From Molossus alvarezi (lineage: Eukaryota > Chordata > Mammalia > Chiroptera > Molossidae): a stretch of 64,000 nt of DNA. Below the pieces are notes generated by a model, which made no database searches, had not been told where the DNA came from, and saw nothing but the letters and a program-made list of their open reading frames with translations. Positions 23,673 to 33,600 of this stretch are shown here, piece after piece. The first letter of the stretch is position 1; every line of letters starts with the position of its first letter. The DNA lies in NCBI GenBank assembly GCA_037176705.1, contig CM073886.1, positions 12,546,501 through 12,610,500 of the forward strand, given 5' to 3'. Made by a program: the position numbers and the translations under genes.

Positions 23673-23900
23673 CCTGGCGGGAGGCAGAAGACCACTATCA
23701 CGCCGCAGCCTGGCTGACCCCCGCACTCTAGGGCGGCCCCGACCCCCAACCCTGGCTTCGAACACCCGCACTGACCTGCTCCCGACCTCAACTCTGCAAA
23801 AACCAGACCGCGACTAACCGCTAGAACCAGAGTACTACTCCAAGCTCCGCGCCCCGCCGGAACCGGAAGTTGTTCTGCGGCGGATACTTGCCCTTCACCC
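23673..23900 (-). promoter_or_regulatory. MRPL28: MRPL28 promoter and untranslated first exon
   Basis: A donor GCAG|GTCAGT at 23776/23775 and acceptor at 23674 imply a short non-coding exon 1 starting near 23830-23880. Tandem ETS cores (CCGGAACCGGAAGTT) lie at 23858-23872. GABP/NRF-2-type ETS sites are usual in promoters of nuclear genes for mitochondrial proteins. Surrounding CpGs are frequent. A second possible donor (G|GTTAGT at 23819/23818) exists. Confidence 0.6.
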
Positions 23901-24150
23901 ATCACTGACTGGCTGCATAGCCCGTCCATCCATCCCTATCCCACCCACTTCTCCGCCTTTAGGGACCGTGAAAAACGTCCTGCGAAGATTTAGGCAGCTC
24001 TAGGCACCGTCGTCATGAGCGGCCGGTTTTCGGCGAGCAGCAGCCCCGGGTTCAGGGCTTGTCGTCCTTAGACCTACCTCCTTTCTTCCCTAAACGAGCG
24101 CAAAAAAAAAAAAAGTAAAAAACTCTTGCCATGAAATATATACTGTATCC

Positions 24151-24355
24151 CTGCTCGGCCGGTTGTGGCTTAGTGGTTGAGCGTGGACCCACGCACCAAG
24201 AGGTCGCCAGTTCGATTCCCCGTCAAGGCACGTCACACTTGTGGGCCAAATCCCCAGTGGGGGGCATGTAGGAGGTGGCCATTTGGTGTTCTCTCTCATC
24301 TATGTTTGTATCTCTCCCTCTCTAAAAATCAATAAAGTAAAAAAAAAAAAAAAGA
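24151..24355 (+). mobile_element. Ves SINE, plus strand
   Basis: Head CTCGGCCGGTTGTGGCTTAG, middle GGGGGGCATGTAGGAGGTGG, end CTCTAAAAATCAATAAAG plus poly-A. Flanks GAAATATATACTGTATC and GAAATATACTATATCAC are an imperfect duplication. Confidence 0.88.
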
Positions 24356-24374
24356 ATGGAAATATACTATATCA

Positions 24375-24565
24375 CTGGCCAGGTTGCTCAGTTGGTTGGA
24401 GCGTCCTTGGCACCAAAAGGTTGTGGGTTTGATTCTAGGTTAAGGAACATGTCTAGGTTGCAGGTTCGATCCCCAGTCCCAGCATGTGCAAGAGAACCAA
24501 TCATGTTTCTTTTCTTCCTTGCTCTCTAAAATCAGTAAACATATCCTCTATCGAGGATTTTTAAA
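24375..24565 (+). mobile_element. Ves SINE, plus strand, old
   Basis: ACTGGCCAGGTTGCTCAGTTGG head, two recognisable boxes, tail AAATCAGTAAACATATCCTC. Internally shortened. Confidence 0.8.
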
Positions 24566-24584
24566 AAGAAATAAACCTGTAGAG

Positions 24585-24640
24585 GGAGCATTTGAGGTCT
24601 TGCTCCCTGGGGTTGTCATCAGTTTGGCTCAAATAAACTT
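24585..24640 (+). repeat. LTR-like repeat fragment interrupted by SINEs
   Basis: GGGAGCATTTGAGG, TTGCTCCCTGG and GGCTCAAATAAACTT match the order in the repeat at 318-388. Its continuation (CTTATAAAAATG) is at 25637 beyond about 1 kb of inserted SINEs. Confidence 0.45.
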
Positions 24641-24649
24641 TTTTTTGTT

Positions 24650-24901
24650 TGTTTGTTTGTTTGTTTTATCCTCACCCGAGGACATTTTTTTGATTTTTTG
24701 TTCAGATAGAGCCGGAGGCAGGGAGAGAGAGAGAGAGAAACATCAACGTGAAAGAGACACATCGAGTGGCTGCCACCCGCACAACCCAACCAGGGCCGGG
24801 GACAAACTGCAACCGAAGTACATGCCCTTAGCGAGAACCGAACCCACGTCTCTCTGGACCATAAGCCAACGCTCTAACCCCTGAGCCAAACAGGCCAGGG
24901 C
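24650..24901 (-). mobile_element. Ves SINE, minus strand
   Basis: Reverse complement of the full-length type: TATCCTCACCCGAGGACA at the left, CTGAGCCAAACAGGCCAGGGC at the right. Flanked by GGCTCAAATAAACTT at 24626 and 24902. Confidence 0.92.
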
Positions 24902-24974
24902 GGCTCAAATAAACTTTGATTTTTATTTTACTTATTTATTTCTAACCCAAGGATTTTTTTTTCTTTTTTCTTTT

Positions 24975-25214
24975 TTATCCTCACCCGAGGACATTTTTGC
25001 ATTTTTTGTTCAGATAGAGCGGGATGGAGAGGAAGAGAGAGAGAGAGAGAGAAACATCGATGTGAAGGGACACATCGAGTGGCTGCCACCCGCACGACCA
25101 ACCAGGGCCGGGGACAAACTGCAACCGAGGTACGTGCCCTTAGCGGGAACCGAACCCGGGTCTCTCTGTACTGCAGACCGACGCTCTAACCGCTGAGCCA
25201 AACCAGCCAGGGCA
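24975..25214 (-). mobile_element. Ves SINE, minus strand
   Basis: TATCCTCACCCGAGGACATT to AACCAGCCAGGGC. A short leftover of another SINE tail (TCTAACCCAAGGA) lies just left of it at about 24939-24952. Confidence 0.92.
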
Positions 25215-25216
25215 GA

Positions 25217-25424
25217 TATTTTTTTATTTATCTTCAGATAGAGTGGGAGGGAGAGAGAGAGAAACATTGGTGAGAGAGAGACACATTGACTGGTTGCGTC
25301 CTGCATGACCTGGACCAGGGCTGGGGCTGAACCGCAACAGAGGTATATGCCCTTGGCTGGAACTGAATCTGTGACTCATTGGTCCATGAGCCGACACTCC
25401 ACTGCTGAGCCAAACTGGCCAGGG
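25217..25424 (-). mobile_element. Ves SINE, minus strand
   Basis: Starts in the TTATCTTCAGATAGAGTGGG tail portion and ends GAGCCAAACTGGCCAGGGC. Abuts the neighbouring SINEs on both sides. Confidence 0.88.
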
Positions 25425-25426
25425 CT

Positions 25427-25622
25427 TAAATTGATTTTTAGAGAGAGTTAAAGGGAGAGGGATAAACAGAAAGCGATATCAGAGTTAAACTTGATCGGCT
25501 GCCTTTCCACACGCTCTGTCTGGGATAGAGCCAGAAACCCAGGCATGTTCCCTTACCAGGAATCAACCAGCAACACTTTGGTGCCCAGGACTACACCCAA
25601 CCAACTGAGCCATGCCAGACAG
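25427..25622 (-). mobile_element. Ves SINE, minus strand, diverged
   Basis: TAAATTGATTTTTAGAGAGAG at the left and CTGAGCCATGCCAGACAGGGC at the right. It is the innermost element next to the third target-site copy. Confidence 0.85.
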
Positions 25623-25661
25623 GGCTCAAATAAACTCTTATAAAAATGTTAAAATGTAGCA

Positions 25662-25850
25662 CTGGCCTGGTGGCTCAGTTGGGAGAGCATCATCCCGTAC
25701 AACAAAAGGTAGCAGGTTCAATTCCTGGTCAGGGCACATACCTAGGTCATGGGTTTGACCCCTGGTCAGGGCATGTACAGGAGGCAACTAATGGATGTTT
25801 CTCTCTCTCTCTCCTTCTCTAAACATATACTTGGGTGAGGATTATACATA
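25662..25850 (+). mobile_element. Ves SINE, plus strand
   Basis: Head CACTGGCCTGGTGGCTCAGTT, GGTTCAATTCCTGGTCAGGGC, tail ATACTTGGGTGAGGATTATA. Followed by a short TATATA stretch. Confidence 0.85.
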
Positions 25851-25891
25851 TATGTCTATCTATATATAGATATATATTTGCAGAATTGTAA

Positions 25892-26135
25892 AAATTTTTT
25901 ATACTCACCCGCGGACATTTTTCTATTTTTTGTTCAGATAGAGTGGGAGAAAGAGAGAGGAAGTGAGAGAGAAACATCGATGCAAAAGGGACACATCGAG
26001 TGGCTGCCTCCCACATGACTCAACTAGGGCCTGGGACAAACTGCAACCTAGGTACATACCCTTAGCGGGAACCGAACCCAGGTCTCTCTGGACCGCAGGC
26101 CGACGTTCTAACCGCTGAGCCAAACCGGCCAGGGC
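25892..26135 (-). mobile_element. Ves SINE, minus strand
   Basis: TACTCACCCGCGGACATTTT at the left; ACCGCTGAGCCAAACCGGCC at the right; B-box complement GGGAACCGAACCCAGG inside. Confidence 0.9.
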
Positions 26136-26200
26136 TAATTGTAGAATATTAAATTAACTAATCACAGTGAAATCAGAGCTACATAAAATTGTTAATGTTG

Positions 26201-26343
26201 CCCTGGCCAGTTTGGCTCAGCAGTTGGAGTGTCGGCCTGCAATATATATATATATACATATATATATATGTATATATATATATACACATATATATATGTA
26301 TATATATATATACACATATATATATGTATATATATATATATAT
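26201..26343 (+). mobile_element. SINE head running into a compound TA microsatellite
   Basis: GCCCTGGCCAGTTTGGCTCAG through GTGTCGGCCTGCA (26201-26240), then about 100 bp of TA with regularly spaced ACATATATATATG-like interruptions (three to four units of roughly 30 bp). The rest of the SINE is absent. Confidence 0.85.
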
Positions 26344-26345
26344 AG

Positions 26346-26725
26346 AAATGTCTTAAAATTTTTTATCTCCCAAAACACCATATATAAATGTTTCCCCTTT
26401 ATAAGCCTAGAAAATGCTATGGTGGTCATGTGCAAGGTGACTGAAAGTGGGGAGAACTCTAGGGAGGCCACACCCTGGACAGGACCCAGAAGGGAAGCCC
26501 CAAGGGCTCTGACCCTGGGCCTCAGTGACTCTGGCTTCCCATAGCCCTGTTCCAGACCCCTCATACAGATAGCAGGTCACTGCTCCTCAGGGCAATCAGT
26601 GCCCCTTACCCTGCTTCCCCCACAGAGGAGGGAAAAAGGCGAGTCTCTCTATCGGCCCCCTTCCCAAACTCATGCTTGGGTCAATGCAGGGTGGCAGGCA
26701 TCACCTCCACTCCTGACAGCAAATC
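26346..26725. other. Intergenic, no gene seen
   Basis: Unique sequence between SINEs in the gap between MRPL28 and PGAP6. Confidence 0.5.
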
Positions 26726-26740
26726 AAAAGGATGCTCCCA

Positions 26741-26966
26741 GCCCTGTCCGGTGTGGCTCACCAGGTTGGGTGTAGTCCTGGGCACTGAAAGGTTGCCAGT
26801 TCAATTCCCCATCAGAGCACATGCCCAAGTTGCAAGCTCAGTTCCTGGTGGGATGTGTACAGGAGGCAGCCAATCGATGTTTCACTCATATCGATGTTTT
26901 TCTCTCTCTCCCTCTCCCTTCCTTTCTCTAAAATTCAATAAAATACCTTTAAAAAAAAAAAAAAAA
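26741..26966 (+). mobile_element. Ves SINE, plus strand
   Basis: Head GCCCTGTCCGGTGTGGCTCAC, end CTCTAAAATTCAATAAAATA plus poly-A. Flanks AAAAGGATGCTCCCA and AAGAGGATGCTTCCCA are an imperfect duplication. Confidence 0.88.
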
Positions 26967-27575
26967 GAGGATGCTTCCCAGACAAGGGCCCAGGAATCCA
27001 TGGGAAGAGTAGGGACACAGAGTTGGGACAGAGTGTGCCCTGTGTTGCTGGCACCCACAGAGCAACTTGACAGCCCACTCCCCAGGATGCTCTTCACAGG
27101 GGCCTGCAGCTTCAAAGCTGATATCCAAAGGGAGGGGAAGGGCAGGGCACCATAGCCAGAAGCCAGCCTTTCCCATGCCACCACTCATGGCAGCGGGACC
27201 CTAGGTTCCCCAGTGCCTATTAACTCTCTGGTGGCCATGGTCACCTCTAACTACAGCAACTGCATCACTGGGCATTCAGGGGCACAGCTCCCAGCCTCAG
27301 TGGTGTTGGGGGGCCAGTGGGAGGTGGACTCCTCTGCCTCCCTGGGCCTCACATCACAGTCTCTCAGGGGAACAGGGTGAAGGGGGCCAGCAGAACACAG
27401 AGCCCGCCCCAAACAGTAACTATCGTCTCCAAGCAGCCAGGCCCTGGCTCCCAGGGCCACTGCAGAAACCAGCTGGGACCAGCAGAGGGATGGGGTCAGC
27501 TGGCAGCTCGCAGGCACAAGGAAACTGGGGGTGTAGTCCTCTCCTCGGGAGAAGCAAATGGGTGTGCAGGGCAAT

Positions 27576-27581
27576 TTTATT
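27576..27581 (-). terminator. PGAP6: PGAP6 polyadenylation signal
   Basis: AATAAA on the minus strand, about 95 nt past the PGAP6 stop, placing the transcript end near 27555. Confidence 0.75.
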
Positions 27582-27676
27582 CAGTTGGAAATCCATCTGG
27601 ACAGGGTTCCTCTCCCTTGGTCCTGCCCCTGGCTGGAGAGGTCATCAAAGCTGTGGGTGTCCCTGAGTTGTCTGCA

Positions 27677-30600
27677 TCACGTCATTGTGTATAGCTCCTC
27701 CCGGTGGTTCTTGCAGATCTGATAGTGGCAGGTAAGCCGTGAGCAGGCCCAGGGCTCACCATGCTTGTCACGTGGTGGCAGCAGGAATGCTGTGCTCCCT
27801 GCCAGCAGCATGTGCCAGATGCTATGGGTATAATAATAGTTGTCACTAGTCATCATGGAGGCGTAGATGGCAATGGCCACAGAGGCCATGGAGATGCCAG
27901 GCAGGAGGTAGAAGACCCAGCGTTGCCAGGAAGTAGGGTAGCAGTGGCGCCGGTGCCCACAGTGGTACACCTGGAGAGAATCATCATGAGAACATTGGCA
28001 CAGGGGCTGCAGCTGTAGCTCCCAGGGGCCCATCCAAGTCTGAGCAGCATGACCATGGATGTGCGCCACTTGGAAGAGGCTCAAGAGCACAGAGACTTGA
28101 CGGGTCCTCAGGCCCAGACCTTGACATGAAGCTACACAAGGCCGTGAGTGGAGAACTCATTCAGACCCAGGACCAGAAACATGGCCAAAATCAGTGGACA
28201 GACTCTTTTCTCCCAGAGTGGGGGGGTCTATGGGGAGCCAACACTCTCTTATTCCAATTAGCAGGAGATAGAGTCCGGGCAAGAGCTCCTTACCCACATG
28301 GTGACCATGAGTACCAAGGCAAAAAGACAAGGCCCCATCACATTCCAGATGCCCATGCGGTTCAGCTGCAAGGACATGGCGAACACCAGTGTGCCCAGTA
28401 GAAGCAGAACCTGAGCAAAACAGAGACGACCACAGGGTCACAGGAACCCCAGGCCAGGGTTGTCCATGAGGGCACAAGGTCCAGCAGGAGCATGTGACCT
28501 GGGCATACTGGTCATCCTGCTATCACCCCACTGCCCCCCAACACCTCCGCCTGCCCCGTTGGAGCTGCTAGTACACTGTTCTGCTCCGCTAGCAGGGAAG
28601 GAGGCACCCCTCCTCTAATTACTGATTCATTCTGAGGCACAACATAGCCAGGCAGGGCATCGGGTCACATTTCTCCATCAGCCATGCCTGACTGGCTGGC
28701 AGAAAAGGCCCCAAAGTGTTCTTAGCACCAGGCACTCCAGAGCATATCTGGGGGCTTCTCAGGGAGGTCTGACCTAAGATTGGGGTTCTAGGCCTCCTCT
28801 CTGAATAGAACTTTGGGAGAGAAACAGGCTAGGAAGGTCTTTGCGTAACCCTGTCTTCCACCTTCTTTTCCTGGAATCCTCCAAGCAGCCAGCACAGTCC
28901 CTTCCATCTGGCACAAACTTCTTCCAGAGGGAGACTGGATATTACAAAAGATGGGAGGTTTCTAACGGTAGCAGCTGAACCCTCTTTCTGGTCTCTCCCT
29001 CAGCACACGAGGACCTTGGTCCCTCAGAGCCCAGACCCAGGTGTCAGGAAGTCACTCACATATTTCAGGGCTGCCTTCAGCTGCGCCATGCAGAGGATGG
29101 TGACCCAGATGGACACCCCAGAGCCCAGGAAGTCACAGTACTGCAGTGTGTCATAGTTGAGGATGCACAGCACGGCCTCCCCCGGCTGGTCGCAGGCATG
29201 ATAGAACTGCGGGGCAGGATGGTGAGCGGATGCCTGGACCTCCCCTACATCCCCATGGGAGCAAGCATGCCTACCATAGAGAAGAACATGGTGTAGGCGT
29301 AGACAGAGGCCTCCACCAGGAGGCAGCGGTACACAGAGACCGTGATGGGAGCCAGGAACAAGAGGTTGCTGAGGGTGAGTAGGAGCGCGGCTGCCCTCTG
29401 CTGGGCCACGGTCTGGGCTGTACTGTTGTCCGAGCAGCCCCACCCACACCAGCCTGTGGGCCAATGCAATGGTGAGGGGGCTGAGGGTGGGCAACTGAGG
29501 CCAGGCTAGTGGGGAAGGCACTTCTGAACCTCAGGGCCCATGCTCACCCATGGCCCTGAAGAGAAGCCCCTTTCTCACCTAGGAGCAGGCTAGGACAGGT
29601 TGGGGTAGGTGTGGGCATGTGTGGATAAGTATAGGCTAGTATGGGCAGGGGCAGACAGCTATGAGGTAGGCATAGGCAGGTATAGGGAAGTGTGGGGCAG
29701 GTGTGTGGCATATGTGGGCAGGTATGGAGCAGATGTGGGCAGATGTGGGTTAGGTATTGGGCATGTCTGTGGGCAAGTGTGGGCAGGGGAGGCCCAGGTC
29801 AGGAGGCAGTACCATCTCTGGGGGTGCCCTTCTGTGCTTGCATGGGAAATTGGAGGTATGTGGCAAGAGTAGGGAGAAGGCAATTGCCCTTGCTCTGCGA
29901 GGGTGCTCTCCAGCCTTGGCAGAGTGAGATGGGCTCTTAGAGGAGGGCACAGGACTGGAAAGTCAAGGACAGGAGTGTCAGGGGCTTCTAGGTGTGGCCC
30001 TCACCTGCCTTGCAGCTGCAACCCGCATACAGGTAGCCATGTCTGCGTAGTAGGAGGCATTGGCCGTATGGTCCACAGTCATTTAAGCAGGGCACCAAAG
30101 ACAAGGTGGTCTCCACGAGGACGGAGGCCTTCTCACACTCCCTGAGAGGAAGGGGCCACAGGAAGGCTGGCTGCTGAGGTCTGCTGGCCAGTCTCTGCCA
30201 GTGCTCCAGTCAGACTCTGGACACATAAACCCAGACTTGAGGCCACCAGGCTCTGAGCTCTGGAGGACAGCAGCCATGAGATCTGCAAAAGCCAAGATGT
30301 CCCTTCCCCATTGCACCACACTGCATCCCAGTCTGTCTAGGACTGTGTCATGAACTGGTCCCCTTCTTTGTGCCATGGCTCCCAGGGCTACCTGAGGAGG
30401 AGTGGCCAGGTGGAGAAGGGGAGTCCTTCATAATCCCTGAAGGCAACTTACCCTGTGTGGCTTATAGGACGCTGGGTCACTGTCAAACTCAGATGTTGGC
30501 AGCCCAGTCATGGTCCTGAATGCAATGGTTCAACCACACAGCAGCTCTGGGTGGCACCCATCCTAGCCCCCAAGTTTACTTACTCAGGACTCTGAAGGCA

Positions 30601-33600
30601 TACAAGCTGCAGGGAGAGGTACCAGTTGTCTGTCTCTGGGTAGGGGATGATAAGGTTGGCCTTGCGAGATGAGGTGCTCAAAGACAGGGGATAGCCCTGG
30701 AAGAAGGCTGCAGGAAGAGCAGGAAGGCCTGGTAAGAGGGGGCTGGAGGGCTGGCTGGGGTCACTTAGCCAGACGCTGCCTACCCATACCTGTGGTGCAA
30801 TTGAGTGAAGAGTTGAAGCTGAGGAAGGGTGAGGCAGCGTTCACACAGACCATTATCAAGGTGTTGTTGGAAATCACACTCTGAAAGGGACAGCCATACA
30901 GTGTCAGCCCTAAGTTCCCAGTCTGGTGCTGGGTGCTCTTTATGGCCCAGGGCCCACCCAGGACACTTCCCCCCTCCAGGCCCCGCAACACCCAGCCTCG
31001 GATCCCACCCGCAGTCCCATTTCCACAAGCACAGTCCTCAACCTGCTGACAAAGACCTATAAAACAAGCCTCCCTACCCTGGCCAGTATAGCTCAGTTGG
31101 TTAGAGCATCGTCCCATGCATCAAAAGGTTGCAGGTTCAATTCCTGGTCAGGGCACATACCCAAGTTGTGGTTAAGATACCAGGTCGAGGAATATACTGG
31201 AGGCAACTGATCCATGTTTCTCTCTCACATCAATGCCCCCCACTTTCCTCTCTCTCTAGAATCAATAAAAAACATATCCTCGAGTGAAGATTAAAAAAAA
31301 AAATGCCACCGCCCAGCTGGTGTGGCTCAGTGGTTGAGCATGGACCCATGCACCAAGAGGTTGCTGGTTCAATTCCTGGTCAGGGCACATGCCCAGGTTG
31401 TGGGCCAAATCCCCAGTGTGAGCCATGCAGGAGGTGGTCAATCGATGTTCTCTCTCATCGATGTTTCTATCTCTCTCCCTCCCCCTCTCCCTTCCTCTCT
31501 CTCTAAAAAAAATAAAATTAAAAATTAAAAAAAAAAAAATGCCACCACTGCTGCCCGGCCAGTGTGGTTCAGTGGTTGAGCATTGACCAATGCACCAAGA
31601 GGTCGCCAGTTCGATTATGCATTATGCAAAGTGAAATAAGCCAATCAGAGAAAGACAAATATCACATGATCTCACTTATTTGTGAAATATAATGAACAAA
31701 ATAGACCCAGAGACATAGAAGTAGGGTACAGACTGACAAACCTCAGAAGAGGGAGACTGGGAGGAGGGAAGAGATAAACTAAAGAACTTATATCCATGTA
31801 TGTGTAACCAATGGACATAGACAACAATGCTGGGGGGCAGGAGGGATCGGGAGGAGGGTGTCAATGGGAGAAAAAGGAGAAACATCTGTAACAAAAATAA
31901 ATTAATAAAAATAAAAAATACAGAATTTTGGCAAAAAACGGGCCTCCCTTCCTGCAACTGGTGCCTCTATCCTGGCCCAATACTTATTGGGATCACTCTG
32001 TTGCCTGAAAGGCCACCCCAACCCAGTGTCCATGATAAAGTCAGTGCAGAAAGAACTGAGCTGCATCAGCCTGGAGGGTCTGAGCCCTGAGATGAGCTGG
32101 GCCATGAGGCACTCACAAAAGTACCTTGTTGACCCACAGGGAGATGGTGAGGGAACCCCCACTGTCCATGCCCGTGTTGAGCTGCAGCCGCATCACTGAA
32201 GGCATGTCTGACTGCACAAGCACTGAGACCCTGTTCAGGGGCCAGAAGTGCACAAACACCACGTCCATGTCTTCCCGCATGACCTGGTAGCTCCTGAGGC
32301 AGAAGGGGCTTCCACCCACACTGCTGCTTCTGCCCAGGTCCTGGTAGCCAGGGCTTGGGGGCAGCAGACTAGTGGAAGCATTGCAGCTCTGGTTTGGATT
32401 GTTCTGCAGAAGATACTGGAAGTTTACGATCCAAGGTCTGCAGACTGTCAGGAGGACACGGGGCTCAGCTGGAGAAAGGGCTGGACATCAAAGTCAGGGG
32501 GCAGAGCCACCCGTACCCTGCCTCCCCATGAAGCCCACCTGTGAGAGCAGCTACAATGCTGAAAGCCACTAATACATGGGGCCCTGCCAGGCTCTTGGCT
32601 GTTACTTGCAACCACCGGTCCCAGGGTGGCGAGGGCAACAGCAGGTGGCAGGTCTGGGTGGAGTCAGTGCAGGTAAGCACCTTCTGAAAGTTGCTAGGCA
32701 GGGTAGCTGAGCCCACAGTGAGGTGCACAGGGCAGCCTAGGCTCCCGTTGGACGCACAGCCCTGCAGCTCCAGCCGCAGCTCCTGAGTGTACTCAGGGAT
32801 GAAGATTCTACAGCCAAAAGGGATGAACTCACTCAGGCTCTGTGGCTTCCAATGACGTCCCCTCATCATTCACACTCAGGGTGGTGGTTCCACTTCCCAG
32901 CACAACCCAAGACCCAGAACCCCACCTTTCTCACCCACAGTGAGGACAGTGGTACCACCCACTCCATCAAACCAGAGACTGGGCCTCCACTGAGACCCCC
33001 ACTCACTTGAGGTAGCTGGGGTGGAAGAGGAGGGTCTGTGGAAAGGGTATGTTGGGCTCCAGGATGGAGACCTCCACTACCCGCACAACCAGCATGTCAG
33101 GCTGGAAGGTATAGGCACATGTGGGAACAAAGCCCTAGAAAGAGAATGAGAAGTAGGGGAGGAAATTAGTAGGCATGAAATGGGGCAGGAGCAGAAAGCC
33201 CAGACCTGGGGTGAGGGAGAGAGGGCACGGCCAGAGAGCCCAGGCTGGGGGTGGTTGGTGGCGAGGCAACGCTGCAGCAGAGCCTTGACAAGGTCTTCCC
33301 CAAGGAGATAAATAACAGGGACCAGACATTCCTGCACAGATGTGTCCTGCCCTTCCATCCCTGGAGAGCAGATCCCTCACCTTCATCTCAATCTTCTGGG
33401 ACGACGGGGGCAGGTGGGCAGCCACAAACCAGTCCCCAGGTGCTGGGTGGGAGATGTTGATGGAAGTGTTGCTCTGCAACATCTTGATGAGGAAGGAGGG
33501 CTGCATGGAGGTGTTGGCAGGGAAGCTGGTACCCAGTGGGTTGATGACAGGAGGGGCGCCATAGCGGAAATACCTGGAGGTGGGGATAGCAGGGCAGGCA

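Larger units (their letters stand above)
24626..25637. repeat. Three copies of one target site (GGCTCAAATAAACT)
   Basis: The 14-mer occurs at 24626, 24902 and 25623, separated by one minus-strand SINE and then by a block of three. This records at least two insertions into the same pre-existing sequence. Confidence 0.85.
31061..31949. repeat. Outer direct repeat around a SINE/L1 cluster in PGAP6 intron 6
   Basis: AAAACAAGCCTCCCT (31061-31075) and AAAACGGGCCTCCCT (31935-31949) match at 13 of 15. They enclose two full SINEs, a SINE head and an L1 3' end. It could be an old target-site duplication for the first insertion. Confidence 0.5.

Noticed and set aside
23177..23929. 250-codon minus-strand frame overlapping MRPL28 exon 2
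   Set aside because: It is an alternate frame of the true coding exon and promoter.
24650..25622. Regularly spaced direct repeats resembling an array
   Set aside because: They are successive SINEs in one orientation with target-site copies, not a CRISPR-like array; the DNA is mammalian.
30470..30530. Possible extra PGAP6 exon between exons 8 and 9
   Set aside because: A CAG/GTAAGT pair can be drawn, but exon 8 joins exon 9 in frame (GA|G) and matches the family, so no extra exon is needed.
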